This document shows positions 6,996-13,516 of a stretch of DNA of 14,406 nt, in pieces. The stretch spans positions 1-14,406 of the forward strand of contig CALBXN010000221.1 of assembly GCA_937890485.1 (NCBI GenBank), written 5' to 3'. The position numbers and the translations under genes were made by a program. The notes under the pieces are model-generated. The model saw only the letters and a list, made by a program, of their open reading frames with translations, did not search any database and was not told where the DNA came from. Source of the stretch: an uncultured Treponema sp. GTDB taxonomy: Bacteria > Spirochaetota > Spirochaetia > Treponematales > Treponemataceae. The stretch's first letter is position 1, and every line of letters begins with the position of its first letter.

Positions 6996-8015
6996 ATGCA
7001 AGCAAAAAACAATACTACAAAAAATCATAATAAAATATTGCCTTTTTCTTTAACAAAAAATGTTGAGGAAATTATTGAAAATTTAAAATCAAAAAATATA
7101 GATTATAGTGGAATTTCAAATCAAGTTTTTCCATCAGAGTTAGAAAATAATTTTTCAGTATTTGAAACTGAAGATCCTCTTGGAGCTAAAAATTATCAAA
7201 TTTCTCCAAATTTTATTCATCAATACAAAAATCGAGGATTGATTTTAACTTCTTCAAATTGTTTTTCGTATTGTAGATATTGTTTTAGAAAAGATTTTGT
7301 TAGTTGTAATAATTATGTAATTGATGAAAATGAAATTAATTTTATTTGTCAGTATTTAGAAAAAAATCCACAGATAAAAGAATTATTATTTTCTGGAGGA
7401 GATCCTTTAACTTTATCTGATCAAACTTTAGATTTATACATTTCAAAAATAAAATCTATTAGACCAAGAATGATAATCAGAATTTGTTCTCGAGCAATTT
7501 TTTTTGCACCACATCGTATAACTGATTCTTTGATTTCTATTTTGAGAAAATATTCTGGAATTTGGTTTATTCCACACATAAATCATCCTTACGAAATTCA
7601 TAATGAATTTGCAAAAAAATCTGTTGAGGCTTTTACAAAATTAAAAAATGCTGGTATTCCAATTCAGAGTCAAACAGTTTTATTAAAAAATGTAAATGAT
7701 AAATTAGAACTTCTTGTGGATTTATTTAATTCTCTTGTTGAACTTGGAATAAAACCAGGGTATTTGTTTCAGTGTGATTTGCCTAAAGGCACTTCTCATT
7801 TTAGAGTTCCTTTGGAAGAAGCATGTGCGTTATATCAAAAATTAAAAGAAGAATTGTCTGGATTATCTTTGCCAAAATTTTCTGTTGATTTACCTGGTGG
7901 GGGAGGAAAATTTAATTTAGATAGTTTAAATCCAATTTCTTGTATAATTTTTCAAGATGAAGATTACTATTACTTTAACAAAGACGAAAAAGTTTACAAG
8001 TATCCAAAAATTTAA
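6996..8015 (+). CDS. KamA/EpmB-family radical SAM protein (lysine 2,3-aminomutase-like)
   Basis: This is a radical SAM, PLP-dependent aminomutase that should interconvert L-lysine and beta-lysine. The product may be used free, for example as an osmolyte, or to beta-lysylate elongation factor P. The 4Fe-4S motif CFSYCRYC gives Cys89, Cys93 and Cys96. SGGDPL follows at 133-138 and HINHP at 194-198. The PLP lysine is Lys305 in DLPGGGGK. By alignment from memory to clostridial lysine 2,3-aminomutase, the substrate-binding residues appear kept: Arg98 just after the cluster, Asp261 in CDLPKGTSHFR and Asp298 before PGGGGK. EpmB, as I recall it, lacks the PGGGGK form. At 339 residues it is shorter than the roughly 415-residue catabolic enzyme. 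The ATG at 6996 has only a weak AGAAG upstream, and no room for a separate promoter after the tRNA terminator. It converges on the phosphatase gene, four bases away. Confidence 0.9.
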   Translation: MQAKNNTTKNHNKILPFSLTKNVEEIIENLKSKNIDYSGISNQVFPSELENNFSVFETEDPLGAKNYQISPNFIHQYKNRGLILTSSNCFSYCRYCFRKDFVSCNNYVIDENEINFICQYLEKNPQIKELLFSGGDPLTLSDQTLDLYISKIKSIRPRMIIRICSRAIFFAPHRITDSLISILRKYSGIWFIPHINHPYEIHNEFAKKSVEAFTKLKNAGIPIQSQTVLLKNVNDKLELLVDLFNSLVELGIKPGYLFQCDLPKGTSHFRVPLEEACALYQKLKEELSGLSLPKFSVDLPGGGGKFNLDSLNPISCIIFQDEDYYYFNKDEKVYKYPKI

Positions 8016-8019
8016 AAAT

Positions 8020-10464
8020 CTATTTTTTCTTAATTGCAACTAAAGTTAAATCGTCAGTTTGCTCTTCTTCTTTCATTGATGTATATACTATGTATTCATC
8101 TTTTAAATCAGGATTAGGATGTTCTAATTTTGCATTACAGATTGTATCATATTTGTTAAAATGAAGTTCTAAAAATTTGTCAATTTTCTTATCAACAATG
8201 GCATGATTGTTTTCTGAAGATGTTTGATATAATCTAAAAATTTTTTCTACAGAAACTAATGCCATTATTACGTCTTCAGGCGAACCTTCTAGCATTGAAA
8301 AGTCAAAAATCAATTTTTGATCTTCATTTTCAATTGGATTTTGTTTTTTTATTAATTCATATTTTTCTCTTGAAAATACAGAATCGATAATTTTTTTAAT
8401 TCGTTCTTTTCCAAATTCTTCGCTATTGATTATATTGTTATCGCTTTTATCTTCATGAATTTTATTGCTGTTTGGAATAAATCTTAATATTTCGTTTTCA
8501 GAATTTCTAAAAAATCGTTTTGAATCTTCAATTCCATCTGTGTATAAAAATAAAATGTCATTTTTATCTAAATGTACTTTTGTTGTAGGAAATCCACCTT
8601 TTTCTTTTATAATTGATGATGAAAAGATTCCTGCTGCAGGTGTTGAAGGTAGTGTTATAGTTTTTTGTTGTTTTTCAGAATAATCATAAATGTGAATTAT
8701 GTTATCTCCTGCGTTACAAAAGTAAATATCGCCCAGTTCTGTATCAAAAATTCCCAAAGTAAACGCGGCAAATTTTCCTTGTAGATTTCGTGATTCAAGT
8801 TGATCATTTATTTTATAAATCAGTTTTTGCAAGTTAATATCATTTTCTTCATATGTCCAATTTCTAAAGTAATCACAAAAAAGAGCAGAAACTTCTGCCA
8901 TGATTAAAGCTGCTGGAGTTCCTTTTCCTGAAACATCGCATTTAATTAAAGCAAAATATCTTCCATCCAAATTTTTAAAATCAAAAAAATCTCCTGAAAC
9001 TCCTTTTGCTCCTTCGTAGTATCCAAAAAATTGTACCTTTGATGTTTCAATGTGCCCAACTGAGAGTTTGATTTTATTAACATTATCAACTGTATCAAGT
9101 GGTAAAAAAGATCGTTGAACTTCTTTTCCTCCCAATAACATTGATTCGTAAACTGCAGCTTGTACTAAATTTTCTGTCATTTCATTTATGTTTGAACTTA
9201 ATATTTCAATTTCATCTTTGGTGTTAATAAAAATTTTTTTATTGTATAATTCAGCTTTATTTTCTGTATCTTTAATCATTGCTACATGTTTTTGTAATTG
9301 CTTAATTGGTTTTACAATGTAAACTGATAAAACCAAAGATATTATTGCACCAATAAAAATGACAATTACAGAAACTATCAATATTGATATTAAAATTTTA
9401 TTTCTTGTGATATCTAGCGAGTCTATTAAAGAATCAGTATTAACTTCTATAAGAACTAAACCTTTTACAAAATTTTCTTCAGTTGGTTCTTTAAACAAAA
9501 TTGGTTGATAAAATAAATAATCTGTGTTTTTTCTTTCTATGGTTTTATTATTGAAAGGAGGAATTGAGCCTAAATTTTTTTTTGCAATTTGATGTAATTC
9601 CATTTCAACTTTTGTGTTTAATTCTTTTATTAATATGAATAAATCTTGTTTTTTTTCTTCATTATCAATTGTATTAGTGGCTTCATAATTTTTATATTCT
9701 GAAATTAATTCTGTAATTTGATTTGATGTTTTTTTTATGTTATATGTTACATTCTTATTTAGTTTTAATGTTTCTGATGTGATTTCTAAGAGTTCTGGAT
9801 TAATTATTCGTGATTTGCCAAAAACTATTTCTTTTGTATCAATTTTTGTATTTATATTTGGATCATTTGATGCCCAAACATAATTTATAGTTCGTTCTTT
9901 ATTTTTATCAGCTGGAAAACCTAAAATTGTTATGCTTTTTGCTTCTAACATTGTGTTTGATTGTTCTGTTAGAAGATTTAATTCTAAAGTATTTTGTTCT
10001 GGTAGATAAACTTTTGCACCTCTAGAAATACTTTCCATCAAAACTGTAATTCGTCTTTGTAAACCAGTTGCTAATGTTTCTTTTTGATTGTTGAAAATAA
10101 TTATAGCTAATGAACTAGAAATTGAACTGATAATAATTATTACTAATCCTATAGTAATTACTAACATTTTTGATATTAAACTTATTTTTACTTTTGTATT
10201 TTTTTGTTTATGATTTTCACTAAAATTATAATTTTTTGTTTTAAGGGATTTTATTTGTGATTTTATCAATATTTTATCTTTTATAAAAATATTTATAGCA
10301 TAAATTATCAGTATAAGAAATAAAATTATAAATGAAAAAAGAACACCTAATAGAATATGTTTTATTTGGATTGCATTACTACTTTCTCCAAAAATAGGAA
10401 AAATAATTAAAGAGAATAAAAATATACTACAAAATAATAATTTTACTTTTTCAAATTTCTCCAT
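8020..10464 (-). CDS. Membrane HAMP-SpoIIE/RsbU-type serine phosphatase
   Basis: This is a membrane sensor phosphatase of the PP2C/SpoIIE (RsbU) type, expected to dephosphorylate an anti-sigma-factor antagonist in response to an extracytoplasmic signal. Hydrophobic segments lie at about 8-26 (signal-like), 35-61, 98-124 and 356-383. Residues about 125-355 form a periplasmic sensor region unlike any family I recognise. A HAMP-like linker covers about 384-435. The phosphatase domain (about 440-812) holds SGDFFD at 490-495, DVSGKG at 510-515 with AALIM, NAGDN at 584-588 (usually NAGH), TDG at 642-644 and DDLTLVAIK at 804-812; the acidic residues would bind the metal ions. A long variable insert (about 650-790) enlarges the usual domain. 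The ATG at 10464 has no Shine-Dalgarno. It lies 33 bases after the GH57-like gene as probable last gene of that operon. No partner STAS or anti-sigma gene is visible. Confidence 0.9.
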   Translation of the reverse strand: MEKFEKVKLLFCSIFLFSLIIFPIFGESSNAIQIKHILLGVLFSFIILFLILIIYAINIFIKDKILIKSQIKSLKTKNYNFSENHKQKNTKVKISLISKMLVITIGLVIIIISSISSSLAIIIFNNQKETLATGLQRRITVLMESISRGAKVYLPEQNTLELNLLTEQSNTMLEAKSITILGFPADKNKERTINYVWASNDPNINTKIDTKEIVFGKSRIINPELLEITSETLKLNKNVTYNIKKTSNQITELISEYKNYEATNTIDNEEKKQDLFILIKELNTKVEMELHQIAKKNLGSIPPFNNKTIERKNTDYLFYQPILFKEPTEENFVKGLVLIEVNTDSLIDSLDITRNKILISILIVSVIVIFIGAIISLVLSVYIVKPIKQLQKHVAMIKDTENKAELYNKKIFINTKDEIEILSSNINEMTENLVQAAVYESMLLGGKEVQRSFLPLDTVDNVNKIKLSVGHIETSKVQFFGYYEGAKGVSGDFFDFKNLDGRYFALIKCDVSGKGTPAALIMAEVSALFCDYFRNWTYEENDINLQKLIYKINDQLESRNLQGKFAAFTLGIFDTELGDIYFCNAGDNIIHIYDYSEKQQKTITLPSTPAAGIFSSSIIKEKGGFPTTKVHLDKNDILFLYTDGIEDSKRFFRNSENEILRFIPNSNKIHEDKSDNNIINSEEFGKERIKKIIDSVFSREKYELIKKQNPIENEDQKLIFDFSMLEGSPEDVIMALVSVEKIFRLYQTSSENNHAIVDKKIDKFLELHFNKYDTICNAKLEHPNPDLKDEYIVYTSMKEEEQTDDLTLVAIKKK

Positions 10465-10473
10465 AATGATAAT

Positions 10474-10479
10474 TTTATA
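10474..10479 (-). promoter_or_regulatory. Possible -10 box close to the phosphatase start
   Basis: On the - strand TATAAA (5 of 6) lies nine bases before the ATG at 10464, where no Shine-Dalgarno exists. The -35 is poor: TAGACT at 10500-10495 would give a 15-base spacer and overlaps the stop codon of the GH57-like gene. A weak internal promoter giving a near-leaderless mRNA is possible. Confidence 0.25.
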
Positions 10480-10497
10480 GAGATTTTAGAGAAAAGT

Positions 10498-12075
10498 CTA
10501 TTTCTTTTTTGAAAAAACTTTGTAATTTGTCCAAGGGAATAAATTGTGTTCTCTTTCAATTCTTGTAAGCCATTCTGTACTTATACTATTTGAACCAAGA
10601 GATTCATATACAGTCGAAAAACCATTTATAGCTTTTATAAATTGTTCTTTTGCATAATCTGGATAAATTTTATCATGTATCATTGCTGGCCAATCGCTTG
10701 CTTGAGACAATAAAACTTCTTTTGCTGCAAGATTTAGAGTTCTAGCTTTTAATCCTGTATCATCTGTAAATCTTACTGCTAAATCCATCATTCTTATTGT
10801 ATTTTTTCTCATGTAACGAATCATCCAGTCATTACTGCTATCTAAAAGATTTTCACCGAAACCAACTCCATTTGATGCACTTGATAATGGTTCAATTTTT
10901 TGAAGTGTAAATTGTTCTTTTGTAATATCACAGCAGTTATCAATTTCAATTTCATCTTGTAAGGCTGCTTGTCTAAAAATTTGTTCTAACCAATTAATTC
11001 CTTCAAACCAAACACCTCCTAAAAGTTCTGGTTCGAAAGTACAAACTAACGAACAATTTTTTCCTTCTGTTAGCATTTCTGCTTCATTTAATTTTTTTAT
11101 TTTCTTTTCAAGAAAGTCTTTTGCATCCAGTTTTATTTGTTCTGTTGCTTCCTCTAAATTATAAAATTTATTATTTGAAGCATTTGACCAATATTTAAAT
11201 ACTGTAGGACATCTTGAATTAGATTCATCTAAGAATCCTTCTAAATCTGATAATTCTGAATCAAAACCAATATCTCTTTGTTGATTTCTGTATTGATCTT
11301 TCATCATATATCCGTTACTTCCACAAATCTCGGCTGTTGTATCAGGATCTTTTGCAAAAAAAGCAAATGAATTGTTAGCTCTAACAGGTGAAAAAATTCC
11401 CATTTCTGGTGTTGGTTTTCCAAACAAAATACCTTGTGGCTCCAAAATTGTATAATTTAAACCATAAGATTTTAGATTGCGTTCTAGTCCCTGATTATAT
11501 CCAAAGTGAGGAAGAAAAAATCCTTCTGGTGCAATTCCAAAATGGTGTTTATGTGATAAAAGTCCAATTTCAATTTGAGCATTGATAGCTTCGTCCAAAT
11601 CTGCAATATGTGGTAGAAATCCAAAAGTTGCACTAGTTGCAAATAATTCTAAATTTCCTTTTTTGGCATAATATGAAAATTTAGATAAAATATCTTGATT
11701 GAAAGTTTCTATAAAATCTCTTTTATCACGTTTTACTGTTTTAAGATAATATTTTGCTAAATTATATTTTTCTGAATCAGGAGAATATCTTTTTACTTCT
11801 TGTTCTCCAAGTAAAATTAACTTGTCAAGCCATTCTATATATTTTTGTTGCAAAACAGGATCGCTTAATTGAGCACATAGCGTCGGAGTTATTGTCATTC
11901 CCATTTTAAATGAGATACCATCTGATTCTAAATTTGCAAACATATTTAGAAGTGGTAGGTAAATTTGAGAGATTGATAAAAATAAAATTTGATTTTTAGA
12001 AACATTCTCTGATTCTAAATGCTTAAAATAACCTTTATGAGCAACTAAATGAAGTACAAGAGATTTCCTTGACAT
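10498..12075 (-). CDS. Glycoside hydrolase family 57 / DUF1957 protein, branching-enzyme-like with degenerate motifs
   Basis: This cytoplasmic protein belongs to the GH57 family, whose DUF1957 members include 1,4-alpha-glucan branching enzymes; at 525 residues the length is typical. The N-terminal barrel start is LVLHLVAHKGYF (6-17). The nucleophile motif is APEGFFLP (182-189) with Glu184. The C-terminal helical domain has the family signature AKEVLLSQASDWPAMI (451-466) and a typical LFPW end. Several active-site positions differ from what I expect: Phe151 replaces the His of ATHG; the FDxELFGHWW motif reads FEPELLGGVW (347-356), so the acid/base Asp is Glu348 and the His is Gly; the first HxHLP motif is rearranged. 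Altered specificity or loss of catalysis is therefore possible. Shine-Dalgarno AGAGGA supports ATG 12075. It follows the DUF4912 gene by 17 bases, a pairing seen in other bacteria, which suggests joint polysaccharide work. Confidence 0.85.
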   Translation of the reverse strand: MSRKSLVLHLVAHKGYFKHLESENVSKNQILFLSISQIYLPLLNMFANLESDGISFKMGMTITPTLCAQLSDPVLQQKYIEWLDKLILLGEQEVKRYSPDSEKYNLAKYYLKTVKRDKRDFIETFNQDILSKFSYYAKKGNLELFATSATFGFLPHIADLDEAINAQIEIGLLSHKHHFGIAPEGFFLPHFGYNQGLERNLKSYGLNYTILEPQGILFGKPTPEMGIFSPVRANNSFAFFAKDPDTTAEICGSNGYMMKDQYRNQQRDIGFDSELSDLEGFLDESNSRCPTVFKYWSNASNNKFYNLEEATEQIKLDAKDFLEKKIKKLNEAEMLTEGKNCSLVCTFEPELLGGVWFEGINWLEQIFRQAALQDEIEIDNCCDITKEQFTLQKIEPLSSASNGVGFGENLLDSSNDWMIRYMRKNTIRMMDLAVRFTDDTGLKARTLNLAAKEVLLSQASDWPAMIHDKIYPDYAKEQFIKAINGFSTVYESLGSNSISTEWLTRIEREHNLFPWTNYKVFSKKK

Positions 12076-12081
12076 ATTATT

Positions 12082-12087
12082 TCCTCT
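12082..12087 (-). promoter_or_regulatory. Shine-Dalgarno of the GH57-like gene
   Basis: AGAGGA on the - strand lies six bases before the ATG at 12075, in the 17-base gap after the DUF4912 stop codon. It indicates ordinary Shine-Dalgarno initiation inside a polycistronic mRNA. Confidence 0.75.
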
Positions 12088-12092
12088 TTATC

Positions 12093-12752
12093 CTAGGTGA
12101 AAGACTGTCTATGATTTTCATAGTGTGATTTTAGTAATTCTTGCATTCCAGAAAGTTTTAATATCGGAGATATTGGCATTTCCAAAGATTTTAAACTAAT
12201 AACAGGGGCTCCTTCTGGAATAGAAACTCGTCTTGATGTGGTAAGTCTTTTGGGTTCGAAGTTTGTAAATTCTGCAATCAAATCTATTGAAAAACAAGTT
12301 TTACCTACTGGTAAAAAAATATATTGTGCTCTGTCTTCAGTAGAAATAGTCAATTCACACAAGTCAATGATTTTGTCAGAAGTTGCTGATTCCCAAAAAT
12401 TTACCTTTAATATCAACTTTGAAAAATCATTTGAATTAATAATTTCTTGTAAATCTGAAGAACTAATATCCCAAAATACATAAACCCAAGCTGGATTTCT
12501 TAAAATCACATCAATCTGGGTTTCATTGTATGTCAATGGAAGGTCTGTAGTTGTTTCAACTGCTTCTTCGCTTACTTCAAAGTCATCAATAATTTCTTCA
12601 TTTAATTCATTTGCTATTTCTAAAAGTTCAGAAATAACGAATCGACGATTTAAATTCTCAGGAATATCTAAATCGTATTCCTCTGCTAATTCAATTAAAT
12701 CAGCTGTAGAGAGAGTTTCTAAATATGACAATGAAATTGGGATATTTTCCAT
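12093..12752 (-). CDS. DUF4912 domain protein with Rho-N/SAP-like N-terminus
   Basis: Function unknown. Residues about 10-52 (LETLSTADLIELAEEYDLDI, then NRRFVISELLEIANEL) resemble the small helical Rho-N or SAP-type motif that often precedes this domain. An acidic linker (about 52-72) follows, then the DUF4912 domain, marked by LRNPAWVYVFWDIS (84-97), YIFLPVGKTCFSIDLIAEF (144-162) and the SRRVSIPEGAP segment (173-183). The domain looks like an all-beta binding module, and its aromatic cluster would suit a sugar or peptide ligand; that is inference. The gene lies between the pseudouridine synthase and the GH57-like gene, which it probably assists. The ATG at 12752 has no Shine-Dalgarno but lies 8 bases from a -10-like box with a perfect TTGACA upstream. 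It is 33 bases downstream of the preceding stop codon. Confidence 0.8.
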   Translation of the reverse strand: MENIPISLSYLETLSTADLIELAEEYDLDIPENLNRRFVISELLEIANELNEEIIDDFEVSEEAVETTTDLPLTYNETQIDVILRNPAWVYVFWDISSSDLQEIINSNDFSKLILKVNFWESATSDKIIDLCELTISTEDRAQYIFLPVGKTCFSIDLIAEFTNFEPKRLTTSRRVSIPEGAPVISLKSLEMPISPILKLSGMQELLKSHYENHRQSFT

Positions 12753-12760
12753 AGTATGCT

Positions 12761-12789
12761 ATGATGTACATTTAATTGAGTTTTGTCAA
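12761..12789 (-). promoter_or_regulatory. Putative promoter of DUF4912-GH57, near-leaderless
   Basis: On the - strand TTGACA (12789-12784, 6 of 6) overlaps the TGA stop of the pseudouridine synthase gene. CATCAT (12766-12761, 4 of 6) follows after 17 bases. The predicted start near 12754 leaves a leader of only about two bases before the ATG at 12752, which lacks a Shine-Dalgarno. Confidence 0.45.
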
Positions 12790-13481
12790 TGGCTTAATCT
12801 TAGTTTTTCTATTGCTTCTAAAAAATATTTAGGGTAGGGAACTTCGATTTTTTTATTGGATAAAAACTTTTCCGTATTTTGTAGAGAATTTACAATCAAA
12901 ATTTTTGCTAATAACATCATTTTTTTTATGCCTAGTTCTTTTTTTATTAATTTATTTAACTTAAAATCACCGTATTTATCATCTGCAAGAATTGGAGTTT
13001 TATTTTGAGCAAGATGTTTTCTTATTTGATGCATTCTTCCAGTTTCTAAAGTGAGTTCAAGTAAGGAAAAACTAAATTTTTCTGTAAAATTTTCTTGCAA
13101 TTGGATATTTTCAACACAGGAAATAACTTTATAAAAAGTAAGGGCTTTTTTTTCTACACCTTTGTCAATTAAGGCTATATCAAATTTTCCTGAAGTTTTT
13201 TCAAATTTTCCAAAGCAAAGTGCGTGATATTGTTTTTTTACTTGTTTTGAAGCTATTAAATTTGTCCATTTTGTTGCAGCTTTAGGATTTTTTGCTGTAA
13301 CTAAAATGCCTGAAGTTTCTTTATCTAATCGATGAACAGGATAAATTTTTTCTCCTGTTTGTATTGCAAGTTCTGTGTCAACACTGGTTTTTACATCTTT
13401 TCCACCTTGAACTGCAAGCCCACATGGTTTATTTATTATGCGAATTTCATCATTTTCAAATAATATTTGCAATTTATTCAT
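12786..13481 (-). CDS. RluA-family RNA pseudouridine synthase
   Basis: This enzyme isomerises specific uridines in rRNA or tRNA to pseudouridine. The catalytic motif VHRLDKETSGIL (49-60) carries the nucleophile Asp53. The RluA family signatures are present: INKPCGLAVQGG near 16-27, KQYHALCFG near 83-91 and TGRMHQIRKHLA near 147-158. There is no N-terminal S4 domain, and at 231 residues the protein resembles the short RluA/TruC group rather than RluC/RluD; the exact target site cannot be assigned. The middle segment (about 105-145) is divergent. The start ATG at 13481 has no Shine-Dalgarno but is placed six bases from a perfect TATAAT, predicting a leaderless mRNA. It is the first gene of a leftward series and is divergent from the secreted-protein gene, with about 20 bases between the start codons. 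Confidence 0.92.
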   Translation of the reverse strand: MNKLQILFENDEIRIINKPCGLAVQGGKDVKTSVDTELAIQTGEKIYPVHRLDKETSGILVTAKNPKAATKWTNLIASKQVKKQYHALCFGKFEKTSGKFDIALIDKGVEKKALTFYKVISCVENIQLQENFTEKFSFSLLELTLETGRMHQIRKHLAQNKTPILADDKYGDFKLNKLIKKELGIKKMMLLAKILIVNSLQNTEKFLSNKKIEVPYPKYFLEAIEKLRLSH

Positions 13482-13495
13482 TCGATAATTATATT
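13467..13495 (+). promoter_or_regulatory. Possible rightward promoter for the secreted-protein gene
   Basis: TTGCAA (13467-13472, 4 of 6) and TATATT (13490-13495, 5 of 6) are 17 bases apart, and six bases separate the -10 from the ATG at 13502. The -10 overlaps the leftward TATAAT by four bases. If used, transcription would begin at the first ATG and lose the Shine-Dalgarno GGAG, so a promoter further upstream inside the pseudouridine synthase gene is the alternative. Confidence 0.3.
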
Positions 13496-13516
13496 GGAGA
13501 TATGATTATGTGTAAA
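13488..13516 (-). promoter_or_regulatory. Promoter of the pseudouridine synthase gene, leaderless geometry
   Basis: On the - strand TTTACA (13516-13511, 5 of 6) and TATAAT (13493-13488, 6 of 6) are 17 bases apart. Exactly six bases (TATCGA) separate the -10 from the ATG at 13481, placing the transcription start on the A of the start codon. The -35 lies within the first codons of the divergent gene. Confidence 0.65.
13496..13499 (+). promoter_or_regulatory. Shine-Dalgarno GGAG choosing ATG 13508
   Basis: GGAG lies two bases from an ATG at 13502 but eight bases from a second in-frame ATG at 13508. The latter spacing is normal, so 13508 is the preferred start. Confidence 0.55.

Noticed and set aside
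6870..7000. tRNA gene as an integration site for a mobile element
   Set aside because: No integrase gene and no repeated copy of the tRNA 3' end is found in the window.
8005..8045. Possible terminator between the convergent radical SAM and phosphatase genes
   Set aside because: Only A and T runs are present; no stem longer than about six A-T pairs could be drawn.
8465..8683. Open frame of 72 codons on the + strand
   Set aside because: It is antisense inside the well-supported phosphatase domain.
10465..10497. Possible hairpin in the gap between the GH57-like and phosphatase genes
   Set aside because: The arms are imperfect (AAAATC against GACTTTT) and A-T only; a -10-like box explains the conserved-looking TATAAA better.
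11388..11585. Open frame of 65 codons on the + strand
   Set aside because: It is antisense inside the GH57-like gene, over its conserved nucleophile motif.
12109..12123. Inverted repeat CTATGA/TCATAG with loop TTT
   Set aside because: It is only six AT-rich pairs inside the DUF4912 coding end with no T run, so too weak for a terminator.
12238..12837. Two open frames (81 and 103 codons) on the + strand
   Set aside because: They are antisense to the DUF4912 gene and the end of the pseudouridine synthase gene; their composition is that of shadow frames.
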